The notes: generated by a model from the sequence alone, not told the origin. A DNA stretch of 64,000 nt from an uncultured Flavobacteriaceae bacterium (GCA_947489085.1 CANLCJ010000010.1:40455-104454), one strand, 5' to 3'; positions 9,271 to 18,980 are shown, counted from the stretch's first letter. Made by a program: numbers and translations.

Positions 9271-12200
9271 ATGAACTTTAAAAAAAGTATTTCATTTATA
9301 TTAGCTTTAGGCTTTTGTCTGCAAGTTACAGGGCAACAATCTATAATCTACACAAACGATTTAGTCGACTTCCAAAAGGCACTAAACTTGTATCATAATG
9401 AACAGTATCAAGCAGCAACATCACTTTTTAAACAGGTAAAGCAAACCGCAAACGAAACGCAGTTAAAAGGCGACTGTGCTTATTATATAGCCAATTGTGC
9501 GGTGCGTTTAAATCAACAAAACGCAGACAAACTTGTTAGTGATTTTGTGCAAGAATACCCTACCAGTACAAAGCGCAACACAGCATATTTAGATGTAGCA
9601 GACTTTTACTTTAAAAACGCGAAGTATGCCCGATCTCAAAAGTGGTATGGCAAAGTAGACGAAAGTGCTTTATCTTTAAACGATAGAGAACAGTTTTATT
9701 TCAATAATGGATATACCGCATTTATTACAAAGCAATATAAAACAGCCAAAACATATCTAACCAAAGTAGAAAATTCTAAGTTACATGGCGCTCAAGCCAA
9801 ATATTACATTGGTTATATGGCATACCAGGCCGATAATTATGATAAAGCTTCCAATTATTTTAAACAAATTAATGATGAAGGTGATTACCGAGAAAAATTG
9901 TCCTATTATCAAGCCGACTTAAACTTTAAATTAGGCAAGTTTGAAGAGGCAATAAAATTAGCAAAAGCACAATTAAATTCTAGTACAAGAGAAGAAGTTT
10001 CCGAATTGTCTAAAATTATAGGAGAAAGTTATTTTAACCTAGAAGATTATGAAAAAGCGATTCCTTACCTCAAAGATTATAAAGGCAAAAAAGGAAAATG
10101 GAAAAATACAGATTTTTATCAATTAGGTTATGCCTATTATAAAATTGAAGATTACCAAAATGCCATATCAGAATTTAATAAAATTATAGATGGCCAAGAT
10201 GCTATAGCACAAAATGCATACTACCATTTGGGAGAAAGTTATGTGAAATTGGATAAAAAGCAAGAAGCCTTAAACGCGTTTCGAGATGCATCTCAAATGG
10301 TTTTTAATGTTAAAATTCAAGAAGACGCTTGGTTAAATTATGCAAAACTAAGTTACGATATAGGAAACCCTTACCAATCGGCACCAGAAGTGCTGTCTAG
10401 TTATTTAGAAAAATATCCAAAAACGGCTTATAAAGTTGAGGTAGAAGGCTTGTTAATAGATTCTTATATAACATCAAAGAATTACCAAAAGGCATTAGAG
10501 CTTTTGGAAAACAAAAATAGTTTCGAACAAAAAATAGCATATCAAAAAGTAGCATTTTATAGAGGGTTAGAACTTTATAGAGACAATAAATATGACGAAG
10601 CAGAACAGCTTTTCGATAAGTCCTTAAAAGTATCTCGAGATGATGTGTTTACGGCAAGAGCTATATTTTGGAAAGCAGAAACAGACTATAATTTAACCAA
10701 CTACGAGGATGCGTTGGTTGGGTTTAAGCAATTTTTGCAAATTAGCTCTCAAGGTATCACCGAAACAAAAACAGTCGATTACAATCTAGGATACACCTAT
10801 TTTAAGTTGAAAAACTATTTACAAGCAGCAAGTCATTTCAATGCATATCTTTCGGAGGCCAAAAACGACGAAGCACGCGTAAACGATGCTTACCTAAGAT
10901 TGGGAGATGTTTATTTTGTGTCTAGCAAATATAACGATGCGATAGAGGCTTACGATAAAGCCATTAAAAGTAACAAAAATGAAAACGATTATCCCTTTTT
11001 TCAAAAAGCAATTAGTATAGGGTATGCGGGAAGTGCATCTAAAAAAATTAAAGCTCTTGAAGATTTTGTAGCAACATACAAAACATCCAAATTAAGAGAT
11101 GATGCTTATTTTGAGTTAGGCAATTCTTACGCCAAAGCAGGTAACACCGATAAAGCAATGGCTGCTTACGATGCCTTGAGAACGTCTTATAAAATGAGTT
11201 CTTTTGTGCCAAAAGCATTACTGAGACAGGGGTTAATGCATTATAATGCCAACAAGAATAGTGCTGCTTTAGAAAAATTTAAAGATGTAGCATCAAATTA
11301 CCCTGGTACTCCAGAGGCATTGCAAGCGGTGGCTACAGCAAGATTAATCTATATAGATTTAGGGCAAGTTAATGCATATGCAGCCTGGGTAAATACTTTG
11401 GATTATGTAGAGGTAACAGATGTAGATTTAGATAACACAACTTACGAAGCTGCCGAAAAGCAGTATTTGGAAGGTGATACAGATAAAGCAATAGAACAGT
11501 TTAATAACTACCTAAACCGTTTTCCTAAAGGCATACACAATTTACAGTCTCACTTTTATATTGCGCAATTGTATTTTAAAAAGAGTTTGTTGGAAAATGC
11601 AGCGCCACACTATAAAGCAGTTATAGAAGCCCCAGAAAGTGAATTTACAGAAGAAGCTTTATTGCGTTTGTCGCAGTACCATTTGGAAACCAAATCTTGG
11701 GATACAGCAGCGCCGTTGTTACAACGTTTAGAAACAGTAGCAAATTTTTCTCAAAACGTAGTTTTTGCACAGTCTAATTTAATGAAAGCTTATTACCAAC
11801 TAACGCAATACAAGGCAGCAGTAACATATGCTAATAAAGTACTGCAAAACATAAATATTGATGATAAAATAAAAAGTGATGCTCAAATTATTATTGCACG
11901 TTCGGCGATAAAAACAGGAGATGAAGACAAAGCGAAGACAGCTTATAAAGAAGTTGCTAAAATAGCTAAAGGAGCTACAGCTGCAGAAGCCTTGTATTAC
12001 GATGCTTATTTTAAACACAAAGAAGGCGCTTTCGAAGCTTCGAACACTGCGGCTCAACAACTTGCTAAAGATTATTCTGGCTACAAGAATTACAGTGCAA
12101 AAGGCTTAGTTGTTATGGCTAAGAATTTTTATGCGTTGGGAGAAGCTTATCAAGCCACTTATATTCTAGAAAGTGTTATCGAAAACTTTACACAATATCC

Positions 12201-12285
12201 AGGCATAGTAGCAGAAGCAGAAAAGGAATTAAGTGCGATTAAGCAAAAGGAAGCTAAAACCAACGCATCCGTACTTCCAGAATAG
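9271..12285 (+). CDS. Large periplasmic tetratricopeptide-repeat protein
   Basis: The 1004-residue protein has a Sec signal peptide (about residues 1-21, ending LQVTGQQ) and then TPR-type helical hairpins along nearly its full length, with recurring Y-A/G-x(7)-Y-xx-A-x(3)-F patterns. It probably works as a scaffold in the periplasm or at the outer membrane. A 61-base gap separates it from the beta-barrel gene at 12347, in the same orientation, so the pair is likely co-transcribed and may act together. No lipobox is present, and it is longer than the T9SS protein SprE/PorW, so I do not assign it to that system. Exact function is unknown. Confidence 0.8.
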   Translation: MNFKKSISFILALGFCLQVTGQQSIIYTNDLVDFQKALNLYHNEQYQAATSLFKQVKQTANETQLKGDCAYYIANCAVRLNQQNADKLVSDFVQEYPTSTKRNTAYLDVADFYFKNAKYARSQKWYGKVDESALSLNDREQFYFNNGYTAFITKQYKTAKTYLTKVENSKLHGAQAKYYIGYMAYQADNYDKASNYFKQINDEGDYREKLSYYQADLNFKLGKFEEAIKLAKAQLNSSTREEVSELSKIIGESYFNLEDYEKAIPYLKDYKGKKGKWKNTDFYQLGYAYYKIEDYQNAISEFNKIIDGQDAIAQNAYYHLGESYVKLDKKQEALNAFRDASQMVFNVKIQEDAWLNYAKLSYDIGNPYQSAPEVLSSYLEKYPKTAYKVEVEGLLIDSYITSKNYQKALELLENKNSFEQKIAYQKVAFYRGLELYRDNKYDEAEQLFDKSLKVSRDDVFTARAIFWKAETDYNLTNYEDALVGFKQFLQISSQGITETKTVDYNLGYTYFKLKNYLQAASHFNAYLSEAKNDEARVNDAYLRLGDVYFVSSKYNDAIEAYDKAIKSNKNENDYPFFQKAISIGYAGSASKKIKALEDFVATYKTSKLRDDAYFELGNSYAKAGNTDKAMAAYDALRTSYKMSSFVPKALLRQGLMHYNANKNSAALEKFKDVASNYPGTPEALQAVATARLIYIDLGQVNAYAAWVNTLDYVEVTDVDLDNTTYEAAEKQYLEGDTDKAIEQFNNYLNRFPKGIHNLQSHFYIAQLYFKKSLLENAAPHYKAVIEAPESEFTEEALLRLSQYHLETKSWDTAAPLLQRLETVANFSQNVVFAQSNLMKAYYQLTQYKAAVTYANKVLQNINIDDKIKSDAQIIIARSAIKTGDEDKAKTAYKEVAKIAKGATAAEALYYDAYFKHKEGAFEASNTAAQQLAKDYSGYKNYSAKGLVVMAKNFYALGEAYQATYILESVIENFTQYPGIVAEAEKELSAIKQKEAKTNASVLPE

Positions 12286-12346
12286 GATAGAACGCTAAGT
12301 AACAATCTTAATAAGAAATCTAAACTACAAACACACAAAAAAACAC

Positions 12347-14086
12347 ATGCGAAAGCAAATTTATTATACACTAATTTCATTGCTCTTTACTGTTACAGCA
12401 ACACTTGCTCAAGAACGAGAAAGCGATACTTTGAGGACAGGAGTTATTGATGTTGTAAAACCTTATACGCCATCAATTTCAGATGCTTTTAAAGTTAAGG
12501 AAACACCAAATCTTGAAGATGATGAAGCACTTAAAAAGAAAACTATAGATTATACTATTCTTTCGTTTCCAGTAGCCTCTACATTTACACCTTCTAAGGG
12601 AGTAGCAGCCACCTTAGAGAAACCGAAACCAATACGTCTTTACGACAACTATGCAAAGCTAGGGGCGGGGTCTTTTACAACACTGGTTGGAGATGTTTAT
12701 TTGAATCACGCCCTAAGCAGGACAGAACGTATTGGAGGGTATGTAAACCATAATTCTTCTTTTGGAGATATTGATGATATCCTTTTAAATAGTGGCTTTT
12801 CTAATACCAAATTAAATGCCAACTACTCATCAGAGTTAAGAGATTTATCATGGAATGCAGAGGCAGGTTTGCAATTTGCAACTTATAATTGGTATGGCTT
12901 ACCAGAGCCTTTATCTAACGCAGAAGACTTTACGAATAGTTTAGATGTTGGTCACTCTTTTTTCGGTGCGCATTTAGGAGGAGATCTTAATTTCGAAGAC
13001 ACCTATATAAATTCTGGAGCAGCGCAGCTTAGGTATTTTGGAGACAACCAAGAATCGGCAGAACTTCATTTTTTAGCTACTGCAAAAGTAGATTTCCCCA
13101 TTAATAGAGAAGAAATAGCAACACAATTTCGATTGGACTATTTAGGAGGAGAGTTCGATAGAGGCTATTTTACAGATACAGGAATAAATTATAACAATAT
13201 TATTGTTGGAGGAGCACCATCTTACACAATAGAACGAGATGATTTAACGGTAAATCTTGGAGTGTCTATTTATTACCTTAACGTTATAGAAGGCGATAGT
13301 GGAAGCAAGTTTTTGTTTTACCCCAATTTAAAAGCATCCTACACTATAGTTAATGATGTTTTGGTGGCTTACGGTAGAATTACCGGAGATGTTATACAAA
13401 ACACATATCGTAATTTTGCCACAGAAAACCCTTTTGTATCTCCAACACTATCAATAGCACCAACAAATCAAGAATATAAGGTAGATCTTGGTTTAAGGGG
13501 CAAAGTATCTAAGACGATGAGTTATACTTTAAGTGCAGGTTATACTTCAGAAAACAATAAGGCACTATTTATAAATAATATTGCACTCCCAGAGCAATCT
13601 GCTACAGAAGATTATCAGTTTGGAAACTCATTTGGCTTAGCTTACGATAATTTAAAAACAGCAACGGTAGCTGGAGCACTAAATGTGGACGTAAATAGAA
13701 ATTTTACAATGGCGCTTAAAGCGACATACTTTAATTACAATACCGATAGACAAGAAGAAGCTTGGAATTTACCAAATATAGAAGGCGCTCTAGTGTTAGA
13801 TTATCAAATTAATACGCATTGGTATGCAGGAGCTAATTTGTTTTTTGTTGGAGAACGCCAAGACAGATTGGCTTCTATAAGTCAATTAGGGGTTTTAACA
13901 TCCAATACAATAACACTAGATAGTTTTTTCGATGCAAATGCAAACGTCGGTTATCATATAAACGACAAAATCTCATTATTTGCCAAAGTAAACAACATAA
14001 CAAATAACGATTACCAACGGTGGCAAAATTTTCAAGTACAATCCCTGCAGCTTTTAGCAGGTGCTACATTTAAGTTTGATTTTTAA
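12347..14086 (+). CDS. TonB-dependent-receptor-like outer-membrane beta-barrel without plug domain
   Basis: A signal peptide (cleavage near TATLAQ, residue 21) is followed by a proline-rich linker. About 500 residues of alternating beta-strand pattern then end in a terminal Phe (FKFDF), the usual outer-membrane insertion signal. The C-terminal region resembles the barrel of TonB-dependent receptors (NNITNNDYQRWQNF). At 579 residues it is shorter than normal receptors, and I see no TonB box or plug domain, so active TonB-driven import is doubtful. It sits directly behind the large TPR gene, which suggests a shared envelope role. Confidence 0.8.
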   Translation: MRKQIYYTLISLLFTVTATLAQERESDTLRTGVIDVVKPYTPSISDAFKVKETPNLEDDEALKKKTIDYTILSFPVASTFTPSKGVAATLEKPKPIRLYDNYAKLGAGSFTTLVGDVYLNHALSRTERIGGYVNHNSSFGDIDDILLNSGFSNTKLNANYSSELRDLSWNAEAGLQFATYNWYGLPEPLSNAEDFTNSLDVGHSFFGAHLGGDLNFEDTYINSGAAQLRYFGDNQESAELHFLATAKVDFPINREEIATQFRLDYLGGEFDRGYFTDTGINYNNIIVGGAPSYTIERDDLTVNLGVSIYYLNVIEGDSGSKFLFYPNLKASYTIVNDVLVAYGRITGDVIQNTYRNFATENPFVSPTLSIAPTNQEYKVDLGLRGKVSKTMSYTLSAGYTSENNKALFINNIALPEQSATEDYQFGNSFGLAYDNLKTATVAGALNVDVNRNFTMALKATYFNYNTDRQEEAWNLPNIEGALVLDYQINTHWYAGANLFFVGERQDRLASISQLGVLTSNTITLDSFFDANANVGYHINDKISLFAKVNNITNNDYQRWQNFQVQSLQLLAGATFKFDF

Positions 14087-14143
14087 AGAGGGGAAAGTTT
14101 ACTAACTTATCATATAAAAAATAAACAGAACCGAATAGAATAA

Positions 14144-14722
14144 ATGAGAGGTTACAGTTGTATTATACTAGTGTTTTTGTGTTTAAAGGCATCTTTTGCT
14201 CAAAATGTGGTACAAAATACCTCGCTTGAAAGTGCTGCGCTTTCACTTACAGCAGAAAAAGTGATTTACGACCCCAGCTATTTTTCTATACCTTACCCTA
14301 ATGGAGATATCCCAAAAGGCAAAGGCGTTTGTACAGATGTTGTAATAAGAGCATATAGAAAGATAGGCATAGACTTGCAGAAAAACGTGCATGAAGATAT
14401 GAAAGCTCATTTTAACGCCTACCCTAATATATGGGGTTTAAAGGCTACAGATACAAATATAGACCACAGACGGGTACCAAATTTAATGACCTATTTTAAA
14501 CGTCAAGGCGCAGAACAACCCATTACGCAAAATGCTAAAGATTACATACCTGGAGATGTTGTGTGCTGGAACTTAGGAGGAGCAGTAACTCATATAGGTA
14601 TAGTGGCTAACAAAACATCTAGCGATGCGAAACGCTATTTAATTGTACATAATATAGGTAATGGCCAAGTATTAGAAGATTGTTTGTTTAACTTTAAGAT
14701 TATAGGACATTATAGAATGTAA
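14144..14722 (+). CDS. DUF1287 family exported protein (NlpC/P60-like fold)
   Basis: The 192-residue protein has a signal peptide ending near SFAQ (residue 19). It carries the DUF1287 hallmarks: GVCTDVVIRAYRKIG with a likely catalytic Cys, a DHRRVPNLM segment, PGDVVCWNL, and THIGIV with a likely catalytic His. The family is related to papain-like amidases and may act on peptidoglycan or peptides in the periplasm, but no substrate is established. It lies 57 bases after the barrel gene in the same direction and may share its transcript. Confidence 0.87.
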   Translation: MRGYSCIILVFLCLKASFAQNVVQNTSLESAALSLTAEKVIYDPSYFSIPYPNGDIPKGKGVCTDVVIRAYRKIGIDLQKNVHEDMKAHFNAYPNIWGLKATDTNIDHRRVPNLMTYFKRQGAEQPITQNAKDYIPGDVVCWNLGGAVTHIGIVANKTSSDAKRYLIVHNIGNGQVLEDCLFNFKIIGHYRM

Positions 14723-14759
14723 AACACATGCTAACACTAATGCAAGTAGAAAAGCTGTT

Positions 14760-15455
14760 TTAGTCCAATTGAGCTAAGTAATCAAAATGATCGCCTTCTA
14801 GAACCAATTTACAGTCAAGACCTGCCGCTTGGCAGGCTATGTAAAGCGTGTCAAAATCCATATACAGCCATTTCATGGGTAATTCTTTTTCGCCTTTATA
14901 ACTTAAAAAATAGTCTAATTCCCCGTAATAGTTCGCATTAGTATTCATCCAATAGCCACCATCTTCATCTTCGTACATGTATTTTATGTCAGACGAATCA
15001 ATTAGAATTTTGCCATTGGGGTTAAGTAAAGCCTTTAAGTGTTTTAAATAGGTAGCAACATGTTGTAAAGATTGAAAAATGCCAGTACCATTCATTAAAA
15101 GCAATATGGTATCGAATGTTCTTGTTTCTTTTAATAGCGCTTTATGTTCAATGGATTTAACCCCACGACGTTTTGCCACATTTGCAGCACCTTTGGACAT
15201 GTCTATAGCACTAACCGCAATGTTTTTTTCTTGTAAATATAAACTATGGTTGCCAGCGCCACAGCCTACATCTAAAACATGGCCTTTGCACATTTGCAAT
15301 GCTTTTTGCTCCAGTGCAGGCATAGCATTATAATCTCTAAATAAATAAGGCAGAGGTAAAATATCTTCTTCAGAAATACTTGTAGAAGTTATAATATCTT
15401 CAGTATAATTACCATTATAATAATCGATTAAAGCATTGCCAAAAAGATCTTTCAT
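14760..15455 (-). CDS. Class I SAM-dependent methyltransferase
   Basis: A 231-residue soluble protein. The SAM-binding motif I VLDVGCGAGNH is at residues 60-70, followed by an acidic motif II (SAIDMS) and a motif resembling IV (DTILLLMNGTGIF). The acceptor is unknown; similar proteins are annotated only as generic methyltransferases. It is convergent with the DUF1287 gene and divergent from the YkgJ-type gene. Confidence 0.82.
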   Translation of the reverse strand: MKDLFGNALIDYYNGNYTEDIITSTSISEEDILPLPYLFRDYNAMPALEQKALQMCKGHVLDVGCGAGNHSLYLQEKNIAVSAIDMSKGAANVAKRRGVKSIEHKALLKETRTFDTILLLMNGTGIFQSLQHVATYLKHLKALLNPNGKILIDSSDIKYMYEDEDGGYWMNTNANYYGELDYFLSYKGEKELPMKWLYMDFDTLYIACQAAGLDCKLVLEGDHFDYLAQLD

Positions 15456-15492
15456 TGTTGCAAGTGTAAGTTTTTAGATCAACTAAAAATAG

Positions 15493-15500
15493 TATTTTTG
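15493..15500 (+). promoter_or_regulatory. Candidate -7 promoter box TATTTTTG
   Basis: TATTTTTG fits the Bacteroidota TAnnTTTG -7 consensus and lies only five bases upstream of the ATG at 15505, which would give a very short leader. It is in the divergent gap with the methyltransferase gene. No -33 element was recognised. Confidence 0.4.
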
Positions 15501-15504
15501 CGGC

Positions 15505-15999
15505 ATGCAAGACATTTTAAAACATCTTCCAAAACGTGCCAAAGATACGCATAACGCTAACAAAAAATTCTTTTCCAAACTCAAAAAGAAAGCACCAAAG
15601 CAATTAGATTATATAATGCAAGAATTGCATGAGGCAGAGTTTAATAAAACAGATTGCCTTACCTGCGCTAATTGTTGTAAAACAACAGGCCCTTTATTTA
15701 CAGATAAAGATGTAGACCGTATTTCTAAATATTTTAAAATGAAACCACAGCAATTCATATCTCAATATTTAAGAGTAGATGAGGAAAACGATTATGTCTT
15801 GCAAGAAGTGCCATGTACATTTTTAGGCGCAGATAATTATTGTTCGATATACGAAGTACGCCCAAAAGCCTGTAGAGAATTTCCGCATACCGATAGAAAA
15901 AAGTTTCAGCAAATCTCTAATTTAACGCTAAAAAACGTCGCTATTTGCCCAGCAGCATTTAATATTGTAGAAGCTATGAAACAACGTATTAAGTTATAA
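15505..15999 (+). CDS. YkgJ-family cysteine-cluster protein
   Basis: The 164-residue protein has the family pattern of conserved cysteines: C51, C54, C57 and C58 in CLTCANCC, then C104, C113, C123 and C148 (VAICPAAF). YkgJ-type proteins are thought to bind zinc or an iron-sulfur cluster; the biochemical role is not established. The N-terminus is basic and helical. Its 3' end is convergent with the NamZ-type gene, five bases away. Confidence 0.88.
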   Translation: MQDILKHLPKRAKDTHNANKKFFSKLKKKAPKQLDYIMQELHEAEFNKTDCLTCANCCKTTGPLFTDKDVDRISKYFKMKPQQFISQYLRVDEENDYVLQEVPCTFLGADNYCSIYEVRPKACREFPHTDRKKFQQISNLTLKNVAICPAAFNIVEAMKQRIKL

Positions 16000-16004
16000 A
16001 ACCA

Positions 16005-17279
16005 CTATTTATAAATTAAGTATTTTTGTCTTGTAATTTTAAAAGCATCTAAGCCTTCTTGCCACGACGCTTTAATCGTAGCGGCAGACATGCCATTCTC
16101 TATATTTTCTTGTAAAGTTTTTGTGCCAGCCAGTTTGGTAAAAAACGAATTAAAGAATTTGTTTTTTTGGGACGTATTTTTATAAGCTTCAATTAACCAT
16201 TCTAAATTTAAAGCAGATAATTTGGAACTGTTAGATAGGTTCTTACCATAACAAAGTACATTTTTATGCTTTGGGTGTTTGGCGCCGGCATTAGATACGG
16301 GGGTGTAATTAAAAGCATAGTGGTCTGGATTTAAATAAGGGCTTCCAAAAACTTGAAATTGTAAAGACGTACCTCGACCAGCATTAACCGTAGTACCCTC
16401 GAAAAAACAAAGACTAGGATAAAGCGAAATAGCGGTAGCATTTGGCAAATTAGGACTTGGTTTTATAGGTAAAACATAAGGAGTAGTGTGCGTGTAATGC
16501 AGCATAGGGATTACAGTGAGTTGGCATGTATTACTACCACTTAGCCATTTTTCACCATTAATCATTTTGGCGTATTCGCCTATAGTCATGCCATGTACAA
16601 CAGGAATTGGGTGCATGCCAACAAAACTTTTGTGTTGTATTTCTAAAGTGGGGCCGTCTATATAATGCCCATTGGGGTTGGGCCTGTCCAACACTAAAAG
16701 GGGCTTGTTGGCCTCAGCACAGGCTTCCATTATAAAATGAAGTGTAGAAATATAAGTATAAAAGCGCGCTCCAACATCTTGTATGTCGAAAATGAGAATA
16801 TCTAAATCTTTTAGTTGCGCTAAAGAAGGCTTTTTATTTTTTCCATAAAGCGAAATTATAGGAAGCTGCGTTTTGGTGTCAATACCGTTTTTAACATGTT
16901 CTCCCGCATCTGCCTTGCCTCTAAAACCGTGCTCTGGAGCAAAAACTTTTGTTACTTTAATATTAAGTTTTACAAGAGAATCTACTAAATGTGTATAAGG
17001 CTGCTTTCCATACGCATTTAAGTTATTTGTAGATTTTAAAATTACGGAGGTTTGGTTTGCTATAACACCAACACGCTTATTTTTTAAAAGTGTTAAATAA
17101 TTTTCTGTTCTATTTGCGCCAAGACGAATAGCTTTAGTATCTTTAACTAATACAGCCGTTGTTTTTTCTTGATTGTCAATAGATATTTTATTTGTTGTTT
17201 TCGAACCACAGGAAATCAATATTAAAATCATTCCAATTATTATTGGGAAAACTGTATTTTTGGAAACATTAAAACGCAT
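16005..17279 (-). CDS. namZ: Exo-beta-N-acetylmuramidase NamZ family lipoprotein (DUF1343)
   Basis: The 424-residue protein begins with a type II signal peptide and lipobox (LISC, Cys at about residue 24), so it should be lipid-anchored. Conserved DUF1343 features are GVIANQTS, APEHGFRGKADAGEHV, the IFDIQDVGARFYTYISTL segment and VLDRPNPNG. NamZ enzymes release MurNAc from the non-reducing ends of cell-wall fragments, so this protein fits peptidoglycan recycling. Its start codon is eight bases from the divergent permease start, so the promoters must overlap neighbouring coding sequence. The symbol follows the family name, not a proven orthologue. Confidence 0.87.
   Translation of the reverse strand: MRFNVSKNTVFPIIIGMILILISCGSKTTNKISIDNQEKTTAVLVKDTKAIRLGANRTENYLTLLKNKRVGVIANQTSVILKSTNNLNAYGKQPYTHLVDSLVKLNIKVTKVFAPEHGFRGKADAGEHVKNGIDTKTQLPIISLYGKNKKPSLAQLKDLDILIFDIQDVGARFYTYISTLHFIMEACAEANKPLLVLDRPNPNGHYIDGPTLEIQHKSFVGMHPIPVVHGMTIGEYAKMINGEKWLSGSNTCQLTVIPMLHYTHTTPYVLPIKPSPNLPNATAISLYPSLCFFEGTTVNAGRGTSLQFQVFGSPYLNPDHYAFNYTPVSNAGAKHPKHKNVLCYGKNLSNSSKLSALNLEWLIEAYKNTSQKNKFFNSFFTKLAGTKTLQENIENGMSAATIKASWQEGLDAFKITRQKYLIYK
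17255..17262 (+). promoter_or_regulatory. Candidate -7 promoter box TATTTTTG inside the NamZ-type coding region
   Basis: TATTTTTG matches the TAnnTTTG consensus and lies 25 bases upstream of the TTG start of the ABC permease at 17288. It is within the first codons of the divergent NamZ-type gene. It supports the TTG start, because no other promoter room exists between the two genes. Confidence 0.4.
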
Positions 17280-17287
17280 ATAGTAAT

Positions 17288-18532
17288 TTGAATTACGAGT
17301 ATTTTATAGCAAAACGCATTATTGGCACTAAAGCGTATAAAAGTAGCATATCGGCACCAATAATAAAAATTGGAATAGCCGCTATAGCTGTAGGTATGGT
17401 GGTAATGATGATAGCTATAGCAACAGGAATAGGCTTACAAGAAAAAATTAGAGATAAAGTGGTGGCTTTTAATGGCCATATATCTGTAACTAATTATGAT
17501 AGCAATGCTTCCCAAGAAAGTATTTTCCCTATAACTTTAGATGATAAAACAGCCTCGTTTTATCCAGATTTTAAAACCGTAGATGGTATTTCGCATATAC
17601 AGGCCGTAGCTACAATTTTTGGGGTTATTATGACAGATAGTGTTTTTGAAGGCGCTGTTTTTAAAGGTGTTGGAAAAGAATACGATTGGAAATATTTTGA
17701 AGAATTTATAGTACAAGGCCGTATACCGAGTTTCGATACCAAATGGAGCGAAGAGGTTCTAGTCTCGAAATATCTGGCAGATCGTTTAAATTTTAAGCTA
17801 AACGATAGGTTTCAAATGCACTTTTTAAAAGAAGATTCTAAAAAACCGATTAGTAGTGTAGGTTTAAAGATAGTAGGGATATACAACTCTGGATTTCAAG
17901 ACTTCGACGCCACGTATTTAGTAGGTAATTTAAGGCATGTACAGCGTATAAACAAATGGGATGAGAACCAAATAGGTAATTTTGAAGTGTTTATAAAAGA
18001 CTATGATGATATAGACCGCTTAGGTGTAGAAGTGTTTCAAAACACCCCATCTACATTAAATACAGTAACCATTAACGATAAATTTTATTCTATTATAGAA
18101 TGGGTTAAAATATTTGATAAGAATATTTACGGCATTATAGGAATTATGATTTTAGTAGCGGGAATAAATATGATAACAGCACTGTTAGTATTAATTCTTG
18201 AACGCACACAAATGATAGGGATTTTAAAAGCGCTAGGCAGCTCTAATTGGAGCGTAAGAAAATTATTTTTATATAACGCTTCTCATCTTATCGTTTTAGG
18301 GTTGTTTTGGGGTAACGTATTAGGATTAGGCATTTTATTTGCGCAAAAATATTTTAAAATATTTCCACTAGACCCGAGTGTATACTACGTAACAGAAGCA
18401 CCTGTATATATTAGTGTGGGTTATGTTGTAGCATTAAATGTAGGTACGTTGGTGTTGTGCTTACTAATGCTTTTAATTCCCTCTTTTATTATAACAAAAA
18501 TCTCTCCTGTAAAGGCCATTCGATTCGATTAA
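17288..18532 (+). CDS. ABC transporter permease of the LolC/LolE-FtsX (MacB-like) superfamily
   Basis: A 414-residue protein with one N-terminal membrane helix (about 27-50), a large periplasmic domain, and three C-terminal helices (about 275-300, 330-350, 375-405). This is the four-helix topology of lipoprotein-releasing permeases. The FtsX-domain signature LERTQMIGILKALGSSNWSVRKLFL is present. In Bacteroidota such proteins are annotated LolC/E-like; the ATPase LolD is not next door. The TTG start was chosen because the N-terminal NYEYFIAKRI is typical of the family and no ATG precedes it in frame. Confidence 0.85.
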   Translation: MNYEYFIAKRIIGTKAYKSSISAPIIKIGIAAIAVGMVVMMIAIATGIGLQEKIRDKVVAFNGHISVTNYDSNASQESIFPITLDDKTASFYPDFKTVDGISHIQAVATIFGVIMTDSVFEGAVFKGVGKEYDWKYFEEFIVQGRIPSFDTKWSEEVLVSKYLADRLNFKLNDRFQMHFLKEDSKKPISSVGLKIVGIYNSGFQDFDATYLVGNLRHVQRINKWDENQIGNFEVFIKDYDDIDRLGVEVFQNTPSTLNTVTINDKFYSIIEWVKIFDKNIYGIIGIMILVAGINMITALLVLILERTQMIGILKALGSSNWSVRKLFLYNASHLIVLGLFWGNVLGLGILFAQKYFKIFPLDPSVYYVTEAPVYISVGYVVALNVGTLVLCLLMLLIPSFIITKISPVKAIRFD

Positions 18533-18611
18533 AGCTAAAATTAATTCTGTTAGAACAGATTAAGTTTAATTTTATATAGGTTGCTACAGACGATATAATA
18601 GCTACTTAGGG

Positions 18612-18980
18612 CAAAAAAAGAGGACACTTACCAAGTGTCCCCAAGCTATCAACTAGTTAATCAAAGAAAGTATCCTATAAGGTAAGATTGCAATACCAAC
18701 TCCAACTAAAGGTAAATTTCCCCTAAATATTATAAGTAGTGAAGAAAAAATATAAGGAGAAATTAGCCATTAAAAAAAGTGCTTTTATGTTTTGAGTATT
18801 TGTAACCACATTATTTTTTATTTGGCCCCGATTGCACGTTAAAACGTCGTTAAGGGCTTTTAAGATGCAATAGTATTTCTAAAGCATAATTTAGATTTTA
18901 AAAGATTGCCCTCCCACTAGTCTTTGTTGTTAATCCTTTAACAAATCGTAGCAGGAGAAGCGAATCTCAACCAAACACAT
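18612..18980 (-). ncRNA. Candidate structured small RNA with tiny ORFs, ending in an intrinsic terminator
   Basis: On the minus strand a stem CTCCTGCTA/TAGTGGGAG (18957-18949 with 18919-18911) encloses a second stem TTGTTAA/TTAACAA (18944-18938 with 18933-18927). The outer stem needs two G-U wobbles that exist only in minus-strand RNA; the plus strand would have C-A mismatches. About 300 bases further on is a minus-strand terminator (18640-18613). Two tiny frames lie at the 5' side: MKKKNYCYVFG (19002-18967) and MCLVEIRFSCYDLLKD (18980-18930), the second running into the hairpin. I do not recognise the family; tmRNA, RNase P and SRP hallmarks were not found. The 5' end is a guess. 18981-19291 otherwise holds no gene. 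Confidence 0.42.
18613..18640 (-). terminator. Intrinsic terminator on the minus strand
   Basis: GGACACTT (18622-18629), a three-base loop and AAGTGTCC (18633-18640) form a perfect 8-bp stem. On the minus strand the stem is followed by CTCTTTTTTT. No minus-strand protein gene lies upstream of it, so it probably ends a non-coding transcript. Confidence 0.6.

Noticed and set aside
9271..12285. Assignment of the large TPR protein to type IX secretion (SprE/PorW)
   Set aside because: It has a type I signal peptide, is longer than SprE, and lies beside a TonB-receptor-like barrel rather than other gliding or secretion genes.
18612..18980. tmRNA, RNase P RNA or SRP RNA
   Set aside because: I looked for the tag peptide and CCA end, the conserved P-RNA core and the SRP tetraloop region and found none.
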